Part shown: one piece after another, positions 1 through 7,832 of the stretch
Numbering within the stretch: position 1 is the first letter of the stretch
How the letters are laid out: every line of letters starts with the position of its first letter
Assembly: GCF_014269395.1 (NCBI RefSeq)
Contig: NZ_JACOGK010000009.1
Span: 23,301 to 87,300, forward strand
Source of the DNA: Megasphaera hominis
GTDB taxonomy: Bacteria > Bacillota > Negativicutes > Veillonellales > Megasphaeraceae
Reading direction: 5' to 3'
Length of the DNA stretch: 64,000 nt
Notes under the pieces: generated by a model
Told to the model about the DNA's origin: nothing
The model's input: only the letters and a program-made list of their open reading frames with translations
The model's database searches: none
Translations under genes and position numbers: made by a program

Positions 1-87
1 CATCAGGAAGAAGGCTGGACCTACCTGGATGACATAGCTTCCCAAGCAGTGCCTGCGGAAACGAAGGACGACGTACAGAAAGACTGA
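1..87 (+). CDS. C-terminal end of an unidentified protein (partial)
   Basis: The first base of the window is in frame with an open reading frame that ends in TGA at 85-87. Only the last 28 residues are present; they are acidic and polar (Glu, Asp, Gln rich) and show no motif. The gene starts outside the window, so its function cannot be read here. It is followed directly by a hairpin terminator, which supports it being a real gene end. Confidence 0.5.
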   Translation, partial: HQEEGWTYLDDIASQAVPAETKDDVQKD

Positions 88-88
88 A

Positions 89-129
89 AAAAACGGTGCA
101 TCGCTCATGTGGCGAAGCACCGTTTTGAT
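89..129. terminator. Bidirectional intrinsic terminator
   Basis: AAAACGGTGC and GCACCGTTTT form a 10 bp stem with T-rich flanks on both strands. It lies between the end of the partial gene on the plus strand and the end of the VWA gene on the minus strand, so it can serve both. Confidence 0.75.
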
Positions 130-149
130 TTGTATCCTGTAAGACAGGC

Positions 150-989
150 CTATTGTTTAACTTCATCCTTCCACGAGTCGTCCCCGTTTTGCTGCATCGT
201 ACTCTGCGTGTATGCGGCGATGGCGTTGAAGTTGGCCCGGACACCGCGGGCGTTGTTTTGGTAATTGACGGCATGGTCGCTGTCAATACCCAACGTACCT
301 GCTTCTGTGACGGCGTCCATATTAGCACCTAAGAAGAGAAAATCCCAGCCTTGTTCCTGCTTATCTGTGATCATCTTTTTGATGGTTGCCCGGCTGTATT
401 CGTGACTGGCATTTTCCAGGCCATCTGTAATGACGACGACGATGACCTTGTGGTTTTTGTTGTTAATACCGTCAATGCGGCTGAGACGGTTGATCGTATT
501 TCCCAAGGCGTCGAGCAGAGCCGTAGAGCCACCGACCGTGTATTGCTTGCTCGTCATATCTTCGACGGCGTCAATATCGCGGCGGTTCGTGAGCAGCGTC
601 GATTCATTATTGAAGAGGACCGTCGTCACGCGCGTATCTACATGGAGGGCCCGTTCTTTTTTCAGCATGCTGTTATAGCCGCCGATCGTATCCTTTTCAA
701 GGCCGTACATAGAGCCGCTCTTATCGAGGATGAGAACGAGATCCAAATGTTTGATCGACGCAGGCAGCGTCGTGTCTTTTTCTTTCGTTTCCTGCGTGTC
801 TTTTGGCGTTTCAGGTGTCACCTCTTCGTCTGGAATGGAGGCACTGGCTACGGCATCTACGGGCTGGCTCGTTTGCACCGGCAAGGGCTTTACTGCCGCT
901 GCTGGCATAACCGCCGGTGTAGCAGCCAGGCCCAGGGTGGCACAACCAAAGAGGGCAGCCAAGGTCAGGCTGAGAGATTTTTTCCACAT
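150..989 (-). CDS. Secreted von Willebrand factor A (VWA) domain protein
   Basis: A protein of 279 residues. The start chosen is the ATG at 989, because an AAAGGAT ribosome site lies just upstream and a signal peptide follows at once (Trp-Lys-Lys, then a hydrophobic Leu/Ala stretch). The longer frame that starts at 1058 has no such signals. After a Pro/Ala/Thr-rich linker of about 60 residues comes a VWA domain with an intact MIDAS metal site: DKSGS near residue 89, a conserved Thr in GGSTALLDAL, and ITDGLEN. Such domains bind Mg2+ and mediate protein contacts. The signal peptide contains LFGC, a poor lipobox, so a lipoprotein is possible but not likely. It is a single gene divergent from mreB. 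The partner is unknown. Confidence 0.8.
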   Translation of the reverse strand: MWKKSLSLTLAALFGCATLGLAATPAVMPAAAVKPLPVQTSQPVDAVASASIPDEEVTPETPKDTQETKEKDTTLPASIKHLDLVLILDKSGSMYGLEKDTIGGYNSMLKKERALHVDTRVTTVLFNNESTLLTNRRDIDAVEDMTSKQYTVGGSTALLDALGNTINRLSRIDGINNKNHKVIVVVITDGLENASHEYSRATIKKMITDKQEQGWDFLFLGANMDAVTEAGTLGIDSDHAVNYQNNARGVRANFNAIAAYTQSTMQQNGDDSWKDEVKQ

Positions 990-1237
990 AGGAGACACAT
1001 CCTTTCTGTATGAAATAACGAGTATAGGCACTATAGGATATATGGCGCACGCGCACACATATATACATAGTATACCATAGGGAGAAAAGAAGCGTGAGTA
1101 ATAAAATGACAGGCTCCTATGAATTTAACTCATTTTCCCCTAGTTAGTGACGTATGTTTGTGCTAAAATATATGGATGACTGTAGAATTGAAATTTAGAC
1201 GTGCAGGCTTGTCTGACCTGCCTTGAAAGGATATGAC

Positions 1238-2278
1238 ATGGGTTCGATGTTTTCACCATTAACGAAGAATATCGGGATTGACCTGGGCACCAGTACAATC
1301 CAAGTATATGTAGAAGGACGGGGGATCGTAATGTCTGAACCGTCCATTTTGGCAACGGATGAACGGAACCGTAAGATCGTCGCAGTCGGCCATGCGGCAG
1401 AAACGATGTTGGCCAAGTCGCCGGAAACGGTGAAGATTCATAAGCCCTTGCAAAACGGGATTATTGCTGACTACAATGTAACCCGCACTATGCTGGGGTA
1501 TCTTTTGAGTAAGGCTGTACGCAGTGTTCAGCGCCTGCGCATTATGGTCGGCGTACCGGCTGCGGCTTCGAATGTCGAAAAGCGGGCTGTCGTAGAAGCT
1601 ATTTTCCAGGCCGGTGCCAAAGAAGCCTACCTCATTGAAACGGCTGCTGCCGCTGCTTTAGGCGCCGGTCTGCCTGTGTACGATCCTATTGGCAGTATGG
1701 TCATCGACGTAGGTGGCGGTACGACCAATATCGCTGTTCTTTCCTTAGGCGGTATCGTTATTTCCCGGTCGATCCATTTGGGCAGCCAGGATTTTGACCA
1801 GGCTATCCGCGATTATATCCGCCAGGAATATGCTGTCGTCACTGACGATGAAACGATTGAAGAAATGAAAATTCACAACGGTTCTGCCGTTTTACCCTTA
1901 GAAGACCGGGGCTATTATTTTACAGGCCGCGGCATTGACGATGGCCTGCAGCGCGAAGTAGGTGTCAAAGCCAGTGAAATTTATCGCGTCATGGGCAAAC
2001 CTCTCGTAAAAATCCTCGACCTCGTCCAGGCTGTACTGCGTGAGACCCCGCCGGAATTGTCGGCCGATATTATGGAACACGGCATTGTCCTTACCGGTGG
2101 CGGCGCGAAGCTCCATGGTATGGACCAGCTTTTTTCCCAGGAACTCGGTGTTCCTGTAGCCTTGTCGCCAGAGCCGGAAATGGCCGTCGCTCTTGGTACG
2201 GGCCGGGCATTGCAAGACCGGGAAAAATTGGGCGCCTTAGTTGAAGGTGTAGAACGCATTTACAGAAGGAGATTTTAA
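1238..2278 (+). CDS. mreB: Rod-shape determining protein MreB (actin homologue)
   Basis: A 346-residue MreB/Mbl-type actin that forms filaments under the inner membrane and guides lateral wall synthesis by the RodA-PBP2 machinery. The phosphate-1 loop IGIDLGTST is at residues 12-20, the phosphate-2 loop DVGGGTTNIAV near 156-166 and the adenosine loop GIVLTGGGAKL near 281-291, all intact. A TTG at 1223 is in frame, but the AAAGG at 1226-1230 is the right distance from ATG 1238, so that start is preferred. It heads a tight operon: mreC begins 3 nt after its stop. Length matches the family. Confidence 0.95.
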   Translation: MGSMFSPLTKNIGIDLGTSTIQVYVEGRGIVMSEPSILATDERNRKIVAVGHAAETMLAKSPETVKIHKPLQNGIIADYNVTRTMLGYLLSKAVRSVQRLRIMVGVPAAASNVEKRAVVEAIFQAGAKEAYLIETAAAAALGAGLPVYDPIGSMVIDVGGGTTNIAVLSLGGIVISRSIHLGSQDFDQAIRDYIRQEYAVVTDDETIEEMKIHNGSAVLPLEDRGYYFTGRGIDDGLQREVGVKASEIYRVMGKPLVKILDLVQAVLRETPPELSADIMEHGIVLTGGGAKLHGMDQLFSQELGVPVALSPEPEMAVALGTGRALQDREKLGALVEGVERIYRRRF

Positions 2279-2280
2279 CA

Positions 2281-3201
2281 GTGTATTCGTTCGGTAAAAA
2301 GAGTCTCATAATCGTACTCGTCTTATTCATCCTCATAGCCATTTTTGGCTGGGCTTGGCGCCAGCGCGATTCCATGCCGTTTATTTCACGACCCTTACAG
2401 ATGATCGTATCTCCCTTTGAATACGCTGCCAGTGGCATCCTCGATACGCTGTCGTCCAATTTCCATATCGTCGATATAAGCCTTAAGAACCGTATCGAAT
2501 GGGAATCTCTGGAAAAGGAAAATGCGGCCCTCAAGGAAAAGAGCGTCGATTATTATGAAATTGCTGCAGAAAATAAACGCTATCGGGAAATGCTCGATTT
2601 CAAGGCGGCGCACCGCCAATTTAACGTCCGTGCTGCATCGGTAATTTCCCGTGATTATGGCACGTGGACTAATACACTGGTCATCGATGTAGGCAGCGAA
2701 GAAGGCATTAAGGAAAATATGGCTGTCGTCACGCCGAAAGGTGTCGTCGGCTTTATCAGCAACGCCTATCCCCATTCGTCGCGGGTTCAGCTCATGACGG
2801 ATCCGCGGACGAGTATTGGCGCTATTGTCCAGCGTCCGGAATCGCGTGTCGCTTCTGTCGTCCGCGGTAACGGCAACGTACCGACGGAACCGCAGTTTGT
2901 CAATATTGCCAAGGATGCAGATATCCTCGAAGGGGATACGCTTGTGACGTCGGGCTTTGGTTCTATCTATCCGAAAGGCCTTTTCATCGGCACGATCGTA
3001 TCAATTCATCAAAACGACGATGATTTCGTCAAGTACGCTGTCATTCGTCCCGGTGTAGATTTCTCGAAGCTGGAAGAAGTCTTTGTCATTCTTTCGTCTG
3101 CCGATACTGGTTCGTACGCCAAACCTGATGTAGCACCGAAGCTGGTACCACAAACACAGCGCGATAAAGTAGAAGGTGTCAAAGGAGCTGCTGCATTATG
3201 A
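2281..3201 (+). CDS. mreC: Rod-shape determining protein MreC
   Basis: A 306-residue bitopic membrane protein. It has a short cytoplasmic N-terminus, one transmembrane helix at about residues 8-28, a Glu/Lys-rich coiled coil at about 68-105, and then the paired beta-barrel domain typical of MreC (for example GIKENMAVVTPKGVVG and VTSGFGSIYPKGLFIG). MreC dimers link MreB to PBP2 in the periplasm. The start is GTG at 2281 with AGAAGGAG upstream, inside the end of mreB. Its TGA overlaps the ATG of mreD by 4 bases, which indicates translational coupling. Confidence 0.93.
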   Translation: MYSFGKKSLIIVLVLFILIAIFGWAWRQRDSMPFISRPLQMIVSPFEYAASGILDTLSSNFHIVDISLKNRIEWESLEKENAALKEKSVDYYEIAAENKRYREMLDFKAAHRQFNVRAASVISRDYGTWTNTLVIDVGSEEGIKENMAVVTPKGVVGFISNAYPHSSRVQLMTDPRTSIGAIVQRPESRVASVVRGNGNVPTEPQFVNIAKDADILEGDTLVTSGFGSIYPKGLFIGTIVSIHQNDDDFVKYAVIRPGVDFSKLEEVFVILSSADTGSYAKPDVAPKLVPQTQRDKVEGVKGAAAL

Positions 3202-3707
3202 GGAAATCAGTCTGTCTGATCACGGCCTTCGTGGTCTTCATCTTGCAGGCTACGGTCTTGCCTTTTATCTTTGATGGCAGTACCCAGCCGAACCTGATTT
3301 TCCTTTTTGTCGTTCTCATGTCATTGCACTATGGCAAAAAGGTGGCCATCATTACGGCCCTCTTAGGCGGCTTTACGCAAGACGTGGTCCTGGGCAATTT
3401 CTTTGGTGTCCACCTCTTGCCGTATTTGATCATTGCCACGATTTGCAGCTATATTGGCCGGTATATTGAAGAAGAGCAGTGGCTCTTGACGCTGCTCCTG
3501 GTCCTCGGGGCGACGCTCTTTTATCTCGTCGTTACCTGTGGCGTCCTCTTCCTGGCCGGCCAGTATGTCCATCTCGTGGCGTACCTCGTCGAGTTCAGCC
3601 TGCCCATGCTCATTTATCACGGCGTCCTGGCCTTGCCGGTCAACCATTTTGTTTGGAAAATGAGCCGCCATGATTTGTACTACACCTTTATGGATTTTCG
3701 CCATTAA
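3198..3707 (+). CDS. mreD: Rod-shape determining protein MreD
   Basis: A 169-residue integral membrane protein with about five hydrophobic helices and few charged loops, as in the MreD family. The motif QPNLIFLFVVLMSLHYGKK near residues 30-50 and the GGFTQDVVLGNFFGVH segment near 60-75 are characteristic. It is the third element of the elongasome scaffold with MreB and MreC. The ATG overlaps the mreC stop (ATGA). The assignment rests on position as well as sequence, because MreD is poorly conserved. Confidence 0.9.
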   Translation: MRKSVCLITAFVVFILQATVLPFIFDGSTQPNLIFLFVVLMSLHYGKKVAIITALLGGFTQDVVLGNFFGVHLLPYLIIATICSYIGRYIEEEQWLLTLLLVLGATLFYLVVTCGVLFLAGQYVHLVAYLVEFSLPMLIYHGVLALPVNHFVWKMSRHDLYYTFMDFRH

Positions 3708-3740
3708 GCTTGTGGACAAGGCGTACAAGGAGAATCATAC

Positions 3741-5582
3741 ATGCTTGAAGCTTTAATGAAAAAAAAGAACCAAGACGGGCGTTTTCGCTACCTCTATTGG
3801 ATCGTCATATTCATCTTTGCCGCGCTGATTTGCCGGCTCGTGTATTTGCAGCTCTTTGAAGGCAATTACTATCACGGCCTGGCCGATGGCAACCGCTTGC
3901 GGGCCATTCCGATTGCGGCCATGCGCGGTGTCATGTACGACCGGAACGGCCAGATTCTCGTTGGCTCCCGGCCTAGCTTTATGGTTACGTACGTGCCGAC
4001 AAAGAAAAAATTGACTGACGATGAGCTGCATACGTTGGCGCAGATCCTCAAGGTGCCCGAAGCAAAACTCAAGGAAAAAATGGAAAAAGGTAAGAATTCC
4101 TTCGAACCGACTGTGCTTGCCCAGGATTTGACACAGGATATCGTAACGCAAGTAGAAGAACGGCATAATGATCTGCCGGGGATTTCTGTCGACGTGCAGC
4201 CAATCCGTTACTATCCGTACAATAATATGGCCGCACAGGTCTTCGGCTACGTCGGCCAGATCGACGAAGAAGACTTGAAACGGCTCGAAGGGCAGGATGG
4301 CATTTCCAGCATCACCCAGATCGGCCGGGCCGGTCTCGAAGCGTATTACGATGATCTCTTGCGCGGCAAAGATGGTGGCCGCCAGGTAGAAGTCGACGCA
4401 GCTGGTACGCCTGTAAAGGAAATGGAACGGAAAAATCCCGTACCGGGACATAATTTCCACTTAACCATCGATTTGAACCTGCAGAAGGCTACAGAAGCTG
4501 CCATGGATCAGCAAATCGCCAACGGCATTGGTACACACGGTATTGCTGCCGTGGCCATCGACCCGAACACCGGGGCTGTTCTCGCCATGGCCAGCCGTCC
4601 GGCGTACAACCCGAACTGGTTTACGCGGGGCATTACAGAAAAAGAATGGGCCCAGATCAACGATAACCCCAATCATCCTATGGAAAACCGCGTCATTGCC
4701 GGTGAATATCCGCCAGGCTCGACGTTTAAGCTGATTACAGGGACGGCGGCACTGGAACTCAAAAAGGTTACGGCCGATGAAATGATCTTCGATAGCGGCC
4801 GTCACTGGCTCGTCGATATGCGTAACGCCGGTGGCGAAGCCCTGGGCTGGCTGAACTTCACAGAAGCGTTGGCTAAATCCGATAATGTCTATTTCTACGA
4901 AATGGGCCGTCGTGTAGGTATTGATAAATTGGCTGAATATGCACGCATGTTTGGCATGGGCAAAAAGACGGGCATCGCCCTGCGCGGTGAAGCCTCAGGT
5001 CTCGTTGCCAGTGAAGAATATAAGAAGAAGGTCTTTAATCAGGACTGGTATCTGGGCGATACGTTCAACTCGGCTATTGGCCAGGGCTTTCAGCTCGTCA
5101 CACCGCTGCAGGCTGCCATGATCGTCAGCGAAGTAGCCAACGGTGGTATCCAGTACAAACCCTTCCTCGTCAGCCGTATTGACAACCTGGATGGCACACC
5201 GTACAAGATTTTTGCGCCGGAACAGGTAGGTACCCTGTCGGTTTCCAAGTCGACCCTCGACCTGGTTCGCGAAGGCATGCGTAACGTTGCAGAAGAATCC
5301 GGTACAGCCGGGTCCCTCTTTGCCGGGTTCCCCATTCAGGTAGCCGGCAAGACAGGGACTGCCGAAAACTATGGCGGTGCAGACCATGCGTGGTTCGTAG
5401 CCTATGCGCCGTATGAACATCCGCGCATCGTCATTGCCGTTTTGACAGAACAGGGCGGCTACGGTGCTACGGCATCCGGCCCTATTGCCAAGACTATGCT
5501 GGAAGAATACTTCCACGTCGGTGCCTACGCTGATACGAAAGACAGCAGTAAAAATGGCAATGCATCAAATAAACAGCAGTAA
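3741..5582 (+). CDS. mrdA: Penicillin-binding protein 2 (class B, transpeptidase of the elongasome)
   Basis: A 613-residue class B PBP. One N-terminal membrane helix lies at about residues 18-36, followed by the dimerisation domain (RGVMYDRNGQ near 60) and the transpeptidase domain. The three active-site motifs are complete: STFK with the nucleophile Ser327, SDN at 380-382 and KTG at 537-539. It cross-links lateral-wall peptidoglycan with RodA as its glycosyltransferase partner. AAGGAG precedes the ATG at good spacing. The C-terminus is a short polar tail rich in Asn, Lys and Ser. Its place between mreD and rodA is the usual one. Confidence 0.95.
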   Translation: MLEALMKKKNQDGRFRYLYWIVIFIFAALICRLVYLQLFEGNYYHGLADGNRLRAIPIAAMRGVMYDRNGQILVGSRPSFMVTYVPTKKKLTDDELHTLAQILKVPEAKLKEKMEKGKNSFEPTVLAQDLTQDIVTQVEERHNDLPGISVDVQPIRYYPYNNMAAQVFGYVGQIDEEDLKRLEGQDGISSITQIGRAGLEAYYDDLLRGKDGGRQVEVDAAGTPVKEMERKNPVPGHNFHLTIDLNLQKATEAAMDQQIANGIGTHGIAAVAIDPNTGAVLAMASRPAYNPNWFTRGITEKEWAQINDNPNHPMENRVIAGEYPPGSTFKLITGTAALELKKVTADEMIFDSGRHWLVDMRNAGGEALGWLNFTEALAKSDNVYFYEMGRRVGIDKLAEYARMFGMGKKTGIALRGEASGLVASEEYKKKVFNQDWYLGDTFNSAIGQGFQLVTPLQAAMIVSEVANGGIQYKPFLVSRIDNLDGTPYKIFAPEQVGTLSVSKSTLDLVREGMRNVAEESGTAGSLFAGFPIQVAGKTGTAENYGGADHAWFVAYAPYEHPRIVIAVLTEQGGYGATASGPIAKTMLEEYFHVGAYADTKDSSKNGNASNKQQ

Positions 5583-5614
5583 GTAAAATAAACGAATAGG
5601 AAAGGAGAAGTTCC

Positions 5615-6643
5615 ATGTCCCAAATCATAGCTATAGCCTCCGGTAAGGGGGGTGTCGGCAAGACGCTGGTCACAGCTTCCCTGGCAGTTACGTTGGCCCG
5701 CCGCGGCCGCACGGTCCTGGCTGCCGATGCCGATATGGGCCTGCGCAACTTGGATTTGCTCTTCGGCGTTCAAGACGAGGTCCTCTATGATGCCGTCGAT
5801 ATTATGAAACGGCGTTGTAGTGCTGCTGAAGCGGTTATTCCCTTGTCGCCCTATCTCGATTTCCTGGCGGCAAGCCAGAAACACACGTGGGAAAAGGTCG
5901 ACGCACCGGGCTTTCAGTATACCCTCGATACGCTGAGCCGTACGTACGACTATATCCTCATCGACTGCCCGCCTGGCCGGGGCAACGCCTATAAGGATGC
6001 CGTAGCCATTGCGGACATGGTATTCTTCGTCGTAGAACCGACGTGGTCGTCCTTGCGTGATACAGGACGGGTCATGCAGTTTTGCAATAAACATAAACAG
6101 TTTAATTATGCTGTGGTCTTTAATAATTTTTACGCCTCCCGGCCGGGCTACGTCAGCCCTGATGAAGCCATGGCTGCGCTGAATGCAGAACACGTGGCAG
6201 GCCTCTTGCCCCACGATGATTTCGTTCATGCAGCCGGTCAGGACGGGGAGATCATGCACGTTTCCGGAGAGAATCCTTTTTTCCAGTCCTTGTCCCTCAT
6301 GTGTGACGCACTGCTTGAAGAAAGGCCCTTTGCCTGGGACGAAGCGATAACATTGCTGCCGTCTGCCGGTACCGTAGCTGTGGAGGCAGGCGAACCTGTG
6401 CCAAAAGCAGCTGAAGCGGCTCTGACGCTGCCAGCTGCAGCTATTGAAGAACTGCGTCAGGCCGCAGCCAGCTTGTCGCCGAACATGACCGGACCGTCCC
6501 CGGTAGAGGAAGATAAAACAGAACCGGAATTAGAAGTGGCCGACGTCCAGGCCGGGTCCCAGGCTGTATTGTCTCTGGCACCGCGTTTATCTGTGCGGCA
6601 GCGCCGTGACCAAAGCCGGGCCTGGCGTTCGTACCGCCGTTAG
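5615..6643 (+). CDS. MinD-like ParA/MinD ATPase with long C-terminal extension
   Basis: A 342-residue ATPase. Residues 1-225 follow MinD closely: deviant Walker A KGGVGKT at 11-17, the ADADMGLRNLDLLFG block near 36-50 and ILIDCPPG near 114-121. MinD proteins are usually about 265-270 residues. Here a further 115 or so residues rich in Ala, Glu and Pro are added, and the end is strongly basic (several Arg, Trp, Tyr). The usual short amphipathic membrane-targeting helix is not obvious; the basic end may replace it. No minC or minE lies beside it, although this operon position holds minCDE in related bacteria. The role in division-site or elongasome placement is inferred. Confidence 0.8.
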   Translation: MSQIIAIASGKGGVGKTLVTASLAVTLARRGRTVLAADADMGLRNLDLLFGVQDEVLYDAVDIMKRRCSAAEAVIPLSPYLDFLAASQKHTWEKVDAPGFQYTLDTLSRTYDYILIDCPPGRGNAYKDAVAIADMVFFVVEPTWSSLRDTGRVMQFCNKHKQFNYAVVFNNFYASRPGYVSPDEAMAALNAEHVAGLLPHDDFVHAAGQDGEIMHVSGENPFFQSLSLMCDALLEERPFAWDEAITLLPSAGTVAVEAGEPVPKAAEAALTLPAAAIEELRQAAASLSPNMTGPSPVEEDKTEPELEVADVQAGSQAVLSLAPRLSVRQRRDQSRAWRSYRR

Positions 6644-6655
6644 GAGTTATAGCGA

Positions 6656-7756
6656 ATGTTTAAAAGAGAATGGAGAAATTTGGATAAGGTCATGCTGGGC
6701 GTGACCATCTTGATCGTCTGCTGCAGCTTGTGCATTATCGGCAGTGCGACCCATATTAACCAAGGCGTCATCAATTACGATTTCGTCGTCAAGCAGGGCG
6801 TGGCGTTTGTCTTCAACTTGCTCATCGTCCTGTTTTTCAGCCGCTACGATTACACGAAGCTGAAACGGTTCGCCAAGCCGCTGTATGGGATTAACCTCAT
6901 CGTCCTCTTGGCGGTTATGTTTGTCGGCACGTCGGCTTTAGGGGCTCAGCGCTGGATTCAGCTCGGACCGATTACGATTCAGCCGTCGGAATTTTCCAAG
7001 CTGATTATGATCATCTGTACTGCCGCCCTTTTATCAGACCGTATTGGTAAGCTCAATACGTGGCGCAGTCTCCTCCCTATTGCCTTGTTCGTCGGCATTC
7101 CCTTCCTGCTCGTTTTGAAGCAGCCTGACTTGGGCACGAGTCTGGTCTTCCTGGCCATTGCCTTGGGGATGCTCTTCATTTCCAATATTAAGATGTCCCT
7201 CTTGCGTAATGCAGCTATCGTAGGCATCATCCTGGCGCCCATTGGCTGGCATTTCCTGAAGGACTATCAGAAGTCCCGTATCCTCGTCTTCCTCGATCCG
7301 AACGCCGATCCCTTTGGCGCTGGTTATCATATTATCCAGTCCAAGATTGCCATCGGCTCAGGGGAGCTTTTCGGCAAGGGGCTGTTCCAGGGCACACAGA
7401 GCCAGCTCAACTTCCTGCCGGAAAACCATACGGACTTTATCTTTTCCGTTATTGGTGAAGAACTCGGCTTCTTAGGCTGTCTCTTCATCCTGTTTCTGTA
7501 TTTTATCCTCATTTACCGTGGTCTCATTACAGCCAAGGAATGTAAAGACCCCTTCGGCATGCTTCTGGCGACAGGCATCGTCTCCATGTGGGCCTTCCAG
7601 ATTCTTGTCAACGTCGGTATGACCTGCGGCATCATGCCGGTTACAGGCATTCCGCTGCCCTTTATGAGCTACGGTGTCAGTGCCTTGACGACAAATATGA
7701 TGGCCATGGGGATACTCATGAGTATTTATATGCGTCAGCAAACCATGATTTTCTGA
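6656..7756 (+). CDS. rodA: Peptidoglycan glycosyltransferase RodA
   Basis: A 366-residue SEDS-family protein with about ten transmembrane helices. Diagnostic segments include ALGAQRWIQLGPITIQPSEF near residues 97-116, DLGTSLVF near 159-166, QSKIAIGSGELFGKGLFQG near 228-246 and FLPENHTDFIFSVIGEELG near 252-270. It polymerises glycan strands with PBP2, whose gene lies two genes upstream. AGGAG precedes the ATG. It closes the cell-shape part of the operon, but no clear terminator follows before the radical SAM gene. Confidence 0.94.
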   Translation: MFKREWRNLDKVMLGVTILIVCCSLCIIGSATHINQGVINYDFVVKQGVAFVFNLLIVLFFSRYDYTKLKRFAKPLYGINLIVLLAVMFVGTSALGAQRWIQLGPITIQPSEFSKLIMIICTAALLSDRIGKLNTWRSLLPIALFVGIPFLLVLKQPDLGTSLVFLAIALGMLFISNIKMSLLRNAAIVGIILAPIGWHFLKDYQKSRILVFLDPNADPFGAGYHIIQSKIAIGSGELFGKGLFQGTQSQLNFLPENHTDFIFSVIGEELGFLGCLFILFLYFILIYRGLITAKECKDPFGMLLATGIVSMWAFQILVNVGMTCGIMPVTGIPLPFMSYGVSALTTNMMAMGILMSIYMRQQTMIF

Positions 7757-7832
7757 ATTGTCCCGCAGTGCAGCCTCATGCCGCCCTGCGGGCTGTCTTA
7801 TGCATACTCAATTTCTGATAGGAGGTTTTCCT

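Noticed and set aside
351..1080. Long plus-strand frames opposite the VWA gene
   Set aside because: They are mirror frames of the real minus-strand gene; no ribosome sites and Arg/Phe-rich, unnatural composition.
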